This document shows positions 8,861-16,333 of a stretch of DNA of 64,000 nucleotides, piece by piece. Under the pieces are notes generated by a model. That model had not been told where the DNA came from and did no database searches. It saw only the letters and a program-made list of their open reading frames with translations. Made by a program: the position numbers and the translations under genes. The DNA is from Oscillospiraceae bacterium (lineage in GTDB: Bacteria; Bacillota; Clostridia; Oscillospirales; Ruminococcaceae): contig JAFSIC010000023.1 in assembly GCA_017439985.1 (NCBI GenBank), positions 1-64,000 of the forward strand, written 5' to 3'. The stretch's first letter is position 1. Every line of letters begins with the position of its first letter.

Positions 8861-9835
8861 ATGACAAATAACGGCCATTTATACAGCGTTTTCTTAGCTC
8901 CTCGTGGCGGCGGCCGTATGGCAGAGCTGGGAAACCAGATCGCACAACAGTATCTGAGCCCAAGGGACAAGCTGATCGGTATCATTGGTGATGCCGGATC
9001 CGGCAAAAGCATGCTGATCAAAGGTATGTTCCCGGGTCTTGAATTGACAAATGATGACGAAGGCGTGAACGTACGCCCACTTCCTCTGCTGGATATGCTG
9101 GACGATCCGCTGGGCGGACTGCTTGGTAAGAGCGGTATGGGCCTCTTTGCCACTCCGCATACTTACCATCTGGATGTTCGTTTTGAACAGGGCTTTACAC
9201 AGACCCGCACTCTCGCTGATGCTATTATGGCTGCAGTCAGAAAGGGAAAACGTGTTATTGTAGAGCATTTTGAATTGGTTTATCCGTTCCTTTTCGAAGA
9301 AGGCAGCGATCTACCAATCAATGCAGATATTATCATCGGTGTCGGTGAAGAAGTGATCGTAACCAGACCGAATCTCTTCGGTCCGATTCCAAGCGACATT
9401 GCGGGCATCGTTTACGATTCCATCGGCTACCGCAAAATGGTTCATTCTGCGGAAGATATTACCGGTTATTTCCTGGAGCAGGAATACCATGATGTCTACG
9501 AACATGCTGATGTTCGACATGGTTTTGTTCTGTGCTTCCATGAAAAACCAAATATCGATCTGGAAGAATTAGAGAAGAAAGTAAAAGATCTGATCGCACA
9601 GGATGTAAAAATCTCTCATATCGATGATACTCATGTTAAAATCGGTGATTTTACTTATTACTGTACCTCTCCGCGCAATCATGTGAAAAGCGCCGGCAAA
9701 ATCACCGGTTTCACATTGATGAAGGAAATGCCGTTTGATTCCAAACTTCAGCGTTATCTGCTGGTTGGTTTGGTTGCCCACAAGGGTCAGGCAAAACTCG
9801 GTGAGGATATCGATAAGATCGAGCGTATCTATTAA
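8861..9835 (+). CDS. P-loop NTPase with C-terminal tRNA-SAD-like domain, unknown function
   Basis: A 324-residue protein of unknown role. The Walker A loop is GDAGSGKS at residues 43-50, with VIVEHFE (a possible Walker B strand) near 128-134. The C-terminal part (about 205-285) ends in C268-TSPRN-H274-VKSAGKITGF, which resembles the CGGTHV..TGEIG stretch of the second additional domain (SAD) of alanyl-tRNA synthetases and AlaX proteins, but with altered spacing. I recall database entries named for that domain; I cannot check here. Position between mal and the B12 adenosyltransferase, and codon use like its neighbours, tie it to glutamate fermentation. Reactivation of an enzyme, metal or cofactor handling, or a sensor role are all open. 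Confidence 0.7.
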   Translation: MTNNGHLYSVFLAPRGGGRMAELGNQIAQQYLSPRDKLIGIIGDAGSGKSMLIKGMFPGLELTNDDEGVNVRPLPLLDMLDDPLGGLLGKSGMGLFATPHTYHLDVRFEQGFTQTRTLADAIMAAVRKGKRVIVEHFELVYPFLFEEGSDLPINADIIIGVGEEVIVTRPNLFGPIPSDIAGIVYDSIGYRKMVHSAEDITGYFLEQEYHDVYEHADVRHGFVLCFHEKPNIDLEELEKKVKDLIAQDVKISHIDDTHVKIGDFTYYCTSPRNHVKSAGKITGFTLMKEMPFDSKLQRYLLVGLVAHKGQAKLGEDIDKIERIY

Positions 9836-9898
9836 CTTAGCATACAAACGCATTCTGCGTTTTATATAAAATTCCAACATAAAGAAGGGAAGAGCACC

Positions 9899-10435
9899 AT
9901 GGAAAAAGGTTGCATTCAGCTCTACTACGGCGACGGCAAGGGCAAAACCACCGCCGCAATGGGACAAATCGTTCGCTGCGTCGGTCATGGCTTCAAGGTT
10001 CTGGTTTATCAGTTCCTGAAAGAGCCAACCAGTGGTGAAGTCAGCGTGATCAAGGCGCTTCCTGGCGTGGAATACATCGCCAACGAAGGCCAGATCCCGT
10101 TCCTCTTCAATCTCACCCCGGAACAGCAGGAATACTATCGTGAGATTTTCCTCAAGAAATTCTACGAAGTCAAAGAAAAATATTTCACCGGCGAATATGA
10201 TCTTGTTGTTTTGGATGAAGTCATCGATGCATATCAGCTGGGCACTCTGCCAAAAGAAGAATTGCATGAGATGATGGACAAAAAGCCGGAGCATACAGAG
10301 CTTGTCATTACCGGTCATCAGTATGGCATGAGCATTGACGACCTGATCGAACGTGCTGATTACGTGACAAAATTCGTCAAAGAAAAGCATCCATTTGATT
10401 TGGGTATGCCATGCAGAACCGGTATTGAAGAATAG
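9899..10435 (+). CDS. cobO: Cob(I)alamin adenosyltransferase, CobA/CobO/BtuR type
   Basis: A 178-residue P-loop protein: YYGDGKGKTTAAMG at residues 9-22 holds the unusual Walker A of this family, and LVVLDEV near residues 102-108 gives the Walker B. It transfers the 5'-deoxyadenosyl group of ATP to reduced cobalamin, making coenzyme B12. Placed inside the glutamate-fermentation cluster it probably supplies the cofactor of GlmES; no other B12 biosynthesis gene is present, so corrin uptake or synthesis must be elsewhere. A weak hairpin (AAACGCA-TTC-TGCGTTT, 9846-9862) precedes it. AGAAGGGAAGAG is the ribosome site. Confidence 0.92.
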   Translation: MEKGCIQLYYGDGKGKTTAAMGQIVRCVGHGFKVLVYQFLKEPTSGEVSVIKALPGVEYIANEGQIPFLFNLTPEQQEYYREIFLKKFYEVKEKYFTGEYDLVVLDEVIDAYQLGTLPKEELHEMMDKKPEHTELVITGHQYGMSIDDLIERADYVTKFVKEKHPFDLGMPCRTGIEE

Positions 10436-10455
10436 AATTGGGAGGATGATGCAAA

Positions 10456-10722
10456 ATGAAAATCACATCTACCGCAGTTGCAGGAACTCTGGAATCCAGC
10501 GACGTATACGTAAAAGTTGAACCTTGTGACGCTCTGGAAATCAGCATCGAATCTGTTGTTTACAACCAGTTCGCTGAAGAGATCGAAGCAAGCGTAAAAA
10601 ACGTTCTGAATGAGATGGGCGTTGAGTCCGGTAAAATCTCCATCAACGACAAAGGCGCGATCGACTGTGTCATTCAGGCACGCGTAGAGACCGCAATCAA
10701 ACGTGCAGGAGGTAACAAATAG
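10456..10722 (+). CDS. citD: Citrate/citramalate lyase acyl-carrier protein (gamma subunit)
   Basis: An 88-residue acyl carrier protein. The AGTLESSD motif puts Ser14 where the phosphoribosyl-dephospho-CoA prosthetic group is attached in CitD. The lyase works through an acetyl-thioester on this group, which CitF and CitE cycle. GGGAGGATG precedes the start. The next gene begins three bases after its stop. Sequence alone would say citrate lyase; the mesaconate pathway upstream makes (S)-citramalate the more likely substrate. Confidence 0.95.
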   Translation: MKITSTAVAGTLESSDVYVKVEPCDALEISIESVVYNQFAEEIEASVKNVLNEMGVESGKISINDKGAIDCVIQARVETAIKRAGGNK

Positions 10723-10724
10723 TC

Positions 10725-11606
10725 ATGAGAAGATCTATGTTATTTATCCCTGGTAATACACCAAACCTTCTGATGAACGGTGATGTACTGGGTGCTGACG
10801 CTATCATTCTGGACCTGGAAGATGCAGTTTCTCCTGCAGAAAAAGACTCTGCCCGTATTCTGGTTCGCAACGCTCTGAAACATCTGAACTACAAAGGCTG
10901 CGAAATCATCATTCGTATCAACCCGGTTGATACCGATTACTGGCAGCTCGACCTGAACGAAGTTGTTCCACTGAAACCAAACCTCATCATGCCTCCAAAA
11001 GTAAGCTGTGCAGAAGACGTGAAAATCGTTTCCAACTACATTGCTGAACTGGAAGAAAAATACGGCATGGAGAAAAATACCGTAAAACTGATCCCACTGA
11101 TCGAAACCGCACTGGGTGTTGAAAATGCATACCAGATCGCAAGCGCTGATGAACGCGTTGCTGCGATCTTCCTCGGTGGTGAAGACCTGACTGCAGACCT
11201 GCGCTGCAAACGTACCAAAGAAGGCAATGAGATCTTCTACTCTCGCTCCAGAATGGTTGTAGCTGCTCGTGCAGCCGGTGTTGACGTATACGACACTCCA
11301 TTCACCGATGTTGACGATATCGATGGTCTGTATGCTGATGCTGCCTTCGCTAAGAGCCTTGGCTTTACCGGTAAAGCATCCATTTCTCCAAGACACGTGG
11401 AAGGCATCAACGAAGTATTCAGCCCAACTCAGGCTGAGATCGACTATGCTCACGAAGTTATGGAAACCATCCGCATTGCAAAAGAACAGGGTAAAGGCGT
11501 TGTTTCCCTGCGCGGCAAGATGATCGACGCTCCAATCGTAGAGCGCGCACGTCAGGTAATCGAGATGGAAAAAGCTATGTTTGGTGAGGTGGAAGACGAT
11601 GAGTAA
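10725..11606 (+). CDS. citE: Citrate/citramalate lyase beta subunit
   Basis: A 293-residue HpcH/HpaI-aldolase-type TIM barrel. Family motifs are RSMLFIPGN at the N-terminus, DLEDAV at residues 30-35, LIETALGV around 126-133 and LGGEDLTADL around 149-158, which carry the metal- and acyl-binding residues. CitE cleaves the acyl-ACP thioester; here it should release pyruvate from citramalyl-ACP, leaving acetyl-ACP. It overlaps citF by 8 bases. Oxaloacetate-processing genes, which often accompany real citrate lyases, are absent nearby, supporting the citramalate reading. Confidence 0.94.
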   Translation: MRRSMLFIPGNTPNLLMNGDVLGADAIILDLEDAVSPAEKDSARILVRNALKHLNYKGCEIIIRINPVDTDYWQLDLNEVVPLKPNLIMPPKVSCAEDVKIVSNYIAELEEKYGMEKNTVKLIPLIETALGVENAYQIASADERVAAIFLGGEDLTADLRCKRTKEGNEIFYSRSRMVVAARAAGVDVYDTPFTDVDDIDGLYADAAFAKSLGFTGKASISPRHVEGINEVFSPTQAEIDYAHEVMETIRIAKEQGKGVVSLRGKMIDAPIVERARQVIEMEKAMFGEVEDDE

Positions 11607-13011
11607 ATTAGTAGAATCTATTAAAAAAGCAGTAGAGCTGGTTGAGCTGAAAGACGGCATGACCATCTCCTTCCATCATCACATGAGAAACGGTGACTTC
11701 GTTCTCAACATGGTTATGGAAGCAATCGCAGAACTGGGCATCAAAGACCTGACTGTGAATGCCAGCTCCGTATTCGATGTGCATGAACCAATCATCGGTC
11801 ACATCAAAAACGGCGTTGTAACCGGCATCGAATGCAACTACATGGGTGCTAAAGTCGGCAAAGCAATTTGTGAAGGCATTATGGAAAAACCTGTTGTATT
11901 CCGTACCCACGGTGGTCGTCCTTCCGACATGGAAAAAGGCACTTCCGTCATTGACGTTGCTTTCATCGCAGCTCCAACCGCTGACGATATGGGTAACTGC
12001 ACCGGTAAAGTAGGTAAATCTGCTTGCGGTTCCATGGGTTATGCTTTCGCTGACGCAATGAATGCGAAAAAAGTTGTTGTAATTACCGATAACCTGGTTC
12101 AGTATCCACTGAACGACTTCTCCATCTCTGAAGTATATGTTGACTACGTTGTAGCAGTTGACCAGATCGGCGATCCAAAAGGTATCGTTTCCGGTACTAC
12201 CAAGATCACCCGCGACCCTGTTGGTCTGAAAATGGCAAGCTACGCTGCAAAAGTAATCGACGCTTCCGGTTTGCTGAAAGACGGCTTCTCCTTCCAGACC
12301 GGTGCAGGCGGTGCTACTCTGGCTACCGCTAAATACGTTCAGGATATGATGCTGGAACGCGGCATCAAAGGCAGCTACGGTATGGGTGGTATCACCAAAT
12401 ACATGGTAGAAATGCTGAACAACGGCTGCTTCCAGGCTCTGTTGGACGTACAGTGCTTCGACCTGGATGCTGTTGAATCCATCCGCAGCAACCCACGCCA
12501 CATGGAAGTTTCCGCTACCCATTATGCCGGTGTCAGCGGTAAATCTGCAGGTGTTGACAATCTGGACGTTGTTCTGCTGGGTGCAACTCAGGTTGACGTT
12601 GACTTCAATGTAAACGTACATACCGACTCCAACGGCTACATCATGGGTGGTTCCGGTGGTCATAGCGATACTGCAGCTGGTTCCAAACTGGCTATCATCA
12701 TTGCTCCGCTGAGCCGTGCAAGACTGCCACTGGTTGTTGACCGTTGTCTCTGCACCACCACTCCGGGTTCCACTATCGACGTAGTTGTTACCCAGAGAGG
12801 TATTGCTGTTAATACCAAATACGGCAAAAACAAAGAACTGAAAGAAAAACTGATCGCTGCTAAACTGCCGGTTTGCGAGATCGAAGATCTGAAAGCAATG
12901 GCAGAAGAACTCTGCGGTGTTCCAAAAGCAGTAAAACTGACCGACAAGGTAGTTGCTAACATCCTCTACCGTGACGGTACCCTGCTTGACACCATCAAAG
13001 CAGTAAAATAA
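11599..13011 (+). CDS. citF: Citrate/citramalate lyase alpha subunit (acyl transferase)
   Basis: A 470-residue protein of the CoA-transferase fold. I choose the ATG at 11599 (MSKLVESIKKAVE), which overlaps the citE stop and sits after GGTGAGGTGG, over the in-frame TTG at 11581. It exchanges acetate for the substrate on the ACP thioester, so the lyase can turn over. Gly-rich segments (TGAGGATLA, GYIMGGSGGHSD, PGSTIDVVVTQRGIAVN) are typical of CitF. It is somewhat shorter than the roughly 510 residues of enterobacterial CitF. It closes the structural lyase genes; a terminator-like hairpin follows. Confidence 0.94.
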   Translation: MSKLVESIKKAVELVELKDGMTISFHHHMRNGDFVLNMVMEAIAELGIKDLTVNASSVFDVHEPIIGHIKNGVVTGIECNYMGAKVGKAICEGIMEKPVVFRTHGGRPSDMEKGTSVIDVAFIAAPTADDMGNCTGKVGKSACGSMGYAFADAMNAKKVVVITDNLVQYPLNDFSISEVYVDYVVAVDQIGDPKGIVSGTTKITRDPVGLKMASYAAKVIDASGLLKDGFSFQTGAGGATLATAKYVQDMMLERGIKGSYGMGGITKYMVEMLNNGCFQALLDVQCFDLDAVESIRSNPRHMEVSATHYAGVSGKSAGVDNLDVVLLGATQVDVDFNVNVHTDSNGYIMGGSGGHSDTAAGSKLAIIIAPLSRARLPLVVDRCLCTTTPGSTIDVVVTQRGIAVNTKYGKNKELKEKLIAAKLPVCEIEDLKAMAEELCGVPKAVKLTDKVVANILYRDGTLLDTIKAVK

Positions 13012-13023
13012 GCTGATTCTGAT

Positions 13024-13058
13024 GAAAAGAGGAGGGCCAAAAGCCCTTCTCTTTTTTG
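13024..13058 (+). terminator. Terminator/attenuator between citF and citC
   Basis: AAAAGAGGAGGGC pairs with GCCCTTCTCTTTT around CAAAA, and six T residues end the hairpin. It lies inside an otherwise continuous same-strand gene run. Partial termination here would keep the maturation genes citC and citXG at lower levels than the lyase subunits. Confidence 0.75.
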
Positions 13059-13076
13059 ATACGAACGGAGGATATC

Positions 13077-14126
13077 ATGGATTTTAACGGCTTCTATGAA
13101 GAATTTGGTGAGCCATTTATCGGCAGAAAACGTAAAAAACTCAAGGAATTTCTGCAGAAATCAGAGCTTGATTACGATGAACAGATCGAGTATACGGTCA
13201 ATCTGGCGGATGGTGACGGAAACATTGTTGCTACCGGTTCCATTCATCAGAATGTGCTGAAATGCATTGCTGTTTCTGATCAGCATCAAGGCTTGGGTCT
13301 GTCCGCTCGCATTGTTACTCTGCTGATGAATTACGCCATGGAGCGAGGCAGAGAACACCTGTTTCTGTTTACCAAGCCAAAGAACCTGCTGATGTTCTCG
13401 GATCTTGGTTTTTATAAAATTATTCAGACCGGTGACATTCTGCTGATGGAAAATACTCGAGACGGTATTAAAAATTACATCAGCAAGCTCTCTCGTCCGG
13501 AGAATCCGGGTACAGTGGGCGCGATTATTGCTAACTGCAACCCATTCACACTTGGTCACCGCTATCTGATCGAACAGGCGGCCGCTCAGTGTGATACACT
13601 GCATCTTTTCATTCTCTCTGAGGATAAGAGTGCCTTCTCCGCAAAAGTGCGCTACGAGCTGGTGCAGGCGGGCGTGAAGGATCTTCCGAACGTGTATCTC
13701 CACCACAGCTCTGACTATTTGATTTCTTCCGCAGTTTTCCCTACCTATTTTATCAAAGACAAATCCAAGGCAGCAGATGCCAACTGTGAACTGGATATTC
13801 GCATTTTCTGCGAATTCTTTGCAAAAGAACTGGGCATCAGTAAGCGCTTTGTCGGTTCTGAGCCATTCTGCGAAGTGACCGGAGCTTACAATTCCGCTAT
13901 GAGAAAGCTTCTGCCGGACTATGGTATTGAATTCATTGAGCTGCCACGAAAAGAAAGCGGAGATCTGCCGATCAGTGCTTCCTTTGTCCGCAAATGTATG
14001 GCACAGGGCGACTATGAAAGCATCAAACAAATCGTTCCGCAGTCCACCTACGATTATATCTGCAGTGCAGAAGGACGAGAATTGGCGGAAAAACTGGCTG
14101 CACAGGAGTGCGGAAATGAACGCTAA
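13077..14126 (+). CDS. citC: [Citrate lyase] ligase (acetate:ACP ligase)
   Basis: A 349-residue protein. It activates the lyase by acetylating the CitD thiol with ATP and acetate. The N-terminal 130 residues look like a GNAT fold (QHQGLGLSARIV). The C-terminal nucleotidyltransferase domain starts at about residue 143 with NPFTLGHRYLIEQ, where TLGH (H161) is the HxGH-type ATP site. The start ATG at 13077 lies six bases after GGAGG; an in-frame upstream ATG at 13056 has no ribosome site. The 3' end overlaps citXG by 11 bases. It is needed whether the lyase acts on citrate or citramalate. Confidence 0.94.
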   Translation: MDFNGFYEEFGEPFIGRKRKKLKEFLQKSELDYDEQIEYTVNLADGDGNIVATGSIHQNVLKCIAVSDQHQGLGLSARIVTLLMNYAMERGREHLFLFTKPKNLLMFSDLGFYKIIQTGDILLMENTRDGIKNYISKLSRPENPGTVGAIIANCNPFTLGHRYLIEQAAAQCDTLHLFILSEDKSAFSAKVRYELVQAGVKDLPNVYLHHSSDYLISSAVFPTYFIKDKSKAADANCELDIRIFCEFFAKELGISKRFVGSEPFCEVTGAYNSAMRKLLPDYGIEFIELPRKESGDLPISASFVRKCMAQGDYESIKQIVPQSTYDYICSAEGRELAEKLAAQECGNER

Positions 14127-15489
14127 AGTTTATTTGCAGTATCTGAAGGAGCATGGAAAGCAGGCATCCCTCAGCACGATCCTTGACGCCAAAGAGGAGC
14201 GTGTTCGACGTCAGCAGGAGTATTTGCGTCAAGGCGAAACATTGCTTTGTTTTACTCTGAATGTTCCCGGAGCCTGCAAACGCTGTGAGTTGTTTGATAA
14301 AGGCTTCCAGCGAGGCTGTGAGCTGATTTTACAGCAGCTTTCCTGGCATCGTGTTGCAATCAAAAAACAGGAGATCGTCTGTTCAGAGGCGGGCTGTGAG
14401 CTGTATGTGCTTTGTGATACTGACTCTTTGCGAATCAAACGTCTGATGCTGCAAATCGAAGAAAACAATGACTTCGGTCGCTTATTGGATATCGATGTTC
14501 TGCGAAACGATGGAAGCAAAATCTCCCGCAGTGATGTGGGAATGGAACCGCGCCGCTGTCTGCTTTGCGAAGAAGCTGCAGCTGTCTGCGGACGCAGCGG
14601 AGCGCACAGCTACGAAGACCTGCTTCTGAAACTGATCGATGTTTTGCAGGAATATTTTGCAGATGAGTTTCTGGATCGTGTGGCTTCCAATGCAGCGAGA
14701 GCGTTGCTTTACGAAGTAGCTGCCAGTCCAAAACCGGGCTTGGTGGATCGCTGCAACAGCGGCTCGCATCGGGATATGGATTTCTTCACCTTTATTGACA
14801 GTGCTGCTGTTTTAGCGCCTTACTTCCGTGGATTTGCACAGCAGGGCAGGGAACTGGCTGAGCAGCCTGTTGAATATGTCCTCCCTCAGCTGCGCTATCC
14901 CGGTCGCTTGGCAGAAGAACAAATGAAAAAAATCACCCATGGAGTCAACTGCCATAAAGGCATTATTTTCTCGCTGGGTGTAATTTGCTGTGCACTTGGT
15001 ATGCGCTACGAGCAGGGAAAACCTTTCAATGTCCACGAAACGCTTCGGCTATCGAAAGAAATTTGTGCCGCATTGCTGGATGATTTCAAGAGTGTCACCG
15101 AACCTCACAGCTATGGTGAGCGTCTCTATATCCAATACGGGATCAAGGGCATTCGTGGTGAAGCGGCAGAGGGCTATCCTTCTGTGGAAAATGTTGCTTT
15201 GCCTGCGCTGAGGAATTATTTGAAGCAGGGATTCTCCCTGAATGATGCCGGAGCCTGGACTCTTCTGGAACTTCTTGTTGTAACGGAAGACAGCAACATT
15301 CTTGCCCGCTCCGATATAGAAACCTTGAGAATGGTACAGAAGCAGGCACAGGACTTGTTAAATGCTCCTGAGCGCAGCATGGATTTGCTGAATGACCTGG
15401 ATCGCCGTTTTATTCAGCAAAATCTCAGCCCCGGGGGTTGTGCAGACCTCTTGGCGCTGACTTATTTTCTGCACTTTATGGATGAGTAA
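14116..15489 (+). CDS. citXG: CitX-CitG fusion (prosthetic-group synthesis and transfer)
   Basis: A 457-residue two-domain protein. Residues 1-170 match CitX, which transfers the phosphoribosyl-dephospho-CoA group to apo-CitD (LNVPGACKRC near residues 44-53). Residues 190-457 match CitG, the triphosphoribosyl-dephospho-CoA synthase (SPKPGLVDRCNSGSHRDMD, THGVNCHKGIIFSLG, HSYGERLY). Such fusions are known in several lineages. The start at 14116 (MNAKVYLQYL) overlaps citC and lies after GGAGTGCGG; the frame is open further upstream but inside citC. Having citC and citXG in the cluster makes the lyase self-sufficient. Confidence 0.92.
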   Translation: MNAKVYLQYLKEHGKQASLSTILDAKEERVRRQQEYLRQGETLLCFTLNVPGACKRCELFDKGFQRGCELILQQLSWHRVAIKKQEIVCSEAGCELYVLCDTDSLRIKRLMLQIEENNDFGRLLDIDVLRNDGSKISRSDVGMEPRRCLLCEEAAAVCGRSGAHSYEDLLLKLIDVLQEYFADEFLDRVASNAARALLYEVAASPKPGLVDRCNSGSHRDMDFFTFIDSAAVLAPYFRGFAQQGRELAEQPVEYVLPQLRYPGRLAEEQMKKITHGVNCHKGIIFSLGVICCALGMRYEQGKPFNVHETLRLSKEICAALLDDFKSVTEPHSYGERLYIQYGIKGIRGEAAEGYPSVENVALPALRNYLKQGFSLNDAGAWTLLELLVVTEDSNILARSDIETLRMVQKQAQDLLNAPERSMDLLNDLDRRFIQQNLSPGGCADLLALTYFLHFMDE

Positions 15490-15515
15490 TGAAGAAAGAG
15501 TAAGGAGAGGGTATT

Positions 15516-15720
15516 ATGACCATTCGCCTTTGCACAAAAGATGAACTGCCTTTGATCGCGGCAATGAGCGAAGATTTTGCAGCGGAAGGCTGCTGCAACG
15601 GTATCAATCCGGAGACTGTAAGTGATTGCCGTGTCCAAAGATTATAAGAAACTGCTCCATCTCTATATTGAGGAGTTGGGTCTTGAATTCTTCAATGCAC
15701 ACCTGATGAAAAAGCTGTAA
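15516..15720 (+). pseudogene. Remnant of a GNAT acetyltransferase gene (internal deletion)
   Basis: A good ribosome site (AAGGAGAGG) precedes ATG at 15516, which opens a GNAT-like N-terminus (MTIRLCTKDELPLIAAMSED) that runs only 43 codons to TAA at 15645. In another frame, 15622-15720 encodes a typical GNAT C-terminus (GLEFFNAHLMKKL, stop at 15718). Beginning and end of one acetyltransferase thus abut with the middle, including the acetyl-CoA loop, missing and the frame broken. It lies just after citXG and before an intact acetyltransferase. Confidence 0.65.
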
Positions 15721-15735
15721 CGGAAAGGATGTACC

Positions 15736-16287
15736 ATGGAACGTATCATCAAAACAATGGATGATAAGCATCGCGCAAAGGCACTTGATTTTGTGGAAAA
15801 GGTGTTCACAGAGTATCAGGATGCTAATGAAGGCAAAACTGTGCGCGCATTGGTGGAGGAGATCCGCAGCAAGCGCTATTATCTGCCGGAATTGGAGTTG
15901 CTGATGTGCGATGCAGAGGATGAGATCATCGGTTATGCTATGTTTTCCCGCTTCCACTTGGAAGGAAAGTATGAGAATGAACTGTTACTGCTTTCTCCCG
16001 TAGTGGTTAAAACGGAGCTGCAGCGCCAGCATATTTCCAAGGAATTGCTGGAATTTGGCTTGAACAAAGCGCGTGAGTTGGGTTATCAGGCGGTACTTGT
16101 GGAAGGAAACCCACGAAACTACCGTTCCCGAGGTTTCCGGACTGCCGCTGATTTTGGTATCGTTCCCTGTGAAAAAATCAAATTACCGTTTATTGAATGT
16201 CTGATGGTAATGGAGCTGCAGCCAAATGCTCTTCAGCATATCTCCGGCGTGGTTGATTACAGTTTCTATGAAACATTAAGTGAATAG
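15736..16287 (+). CDS. GNAT-family N-acetyltransferase
   Basis: A 183-residue protein with a GNAT core: LLLLSPVVVKTELQRQHISKELLEFGL (about residues 82-108) covers strand 4 and the acetyl-CoA pyrophosphate loop, although the usual QxxGxG reads QRQHIS, a variant. The C-terminal NPRNYRSRGFR segment is as in YhbS-like acetyltransferases. Substrate unknown. It is the last + strand gene of the block, 15 bases after the decayed acetyltransferase, with AAAGGATG as ribosome site, and ends at a bidirectional terminator. Confidence 0.85.
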   Translation: MERIIKTMDDKHRAKALDFVEKVFTEYQDANEGKTVRALVEEIRSKRYYLPELELLMCDAEDEIIGYAMFSRFHLEGKYENELLLLSPVVVKTELQRQHISKELLEFGLNKARELGYQAVLVEGNPRNYRSRGFRTAADFGIVPCEKIKLPFIECLMVMELQPNALQHISGVVDYSFYETLSE

Positions 16288-16293
16288 CAAAAG

Positions 16294-16326
16294 AAAAAGC
16301 GTATCGCAGCTGCGATACGCTTTTTT
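16294..16326. terminator. Bidirectional terminator between convergent genes
   Basis: AAAAAGCGTATCGCA pairs perfectly with TGCGATACGCTTTTT, with A and T tracts on both sides. It serves the acetyltransferase on the + strand and the hydrolase gene ending at 16334 on the - strand. Confidence 0.88.
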
Positions 16327-16333
16327 GTACGAA

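Noticed and set aside
10456..15489. Citrate fermentation (citrate lyase) operon
   Set aside because: Subunits are of citrate-lyase type, but a citrate transporter, oxaloacetate decarboxylase and CitAB-type regulators are absent, and the genes follow mesaconate-forming enzymes directly; citramalate lyase is favoured, though not proven by sequence.
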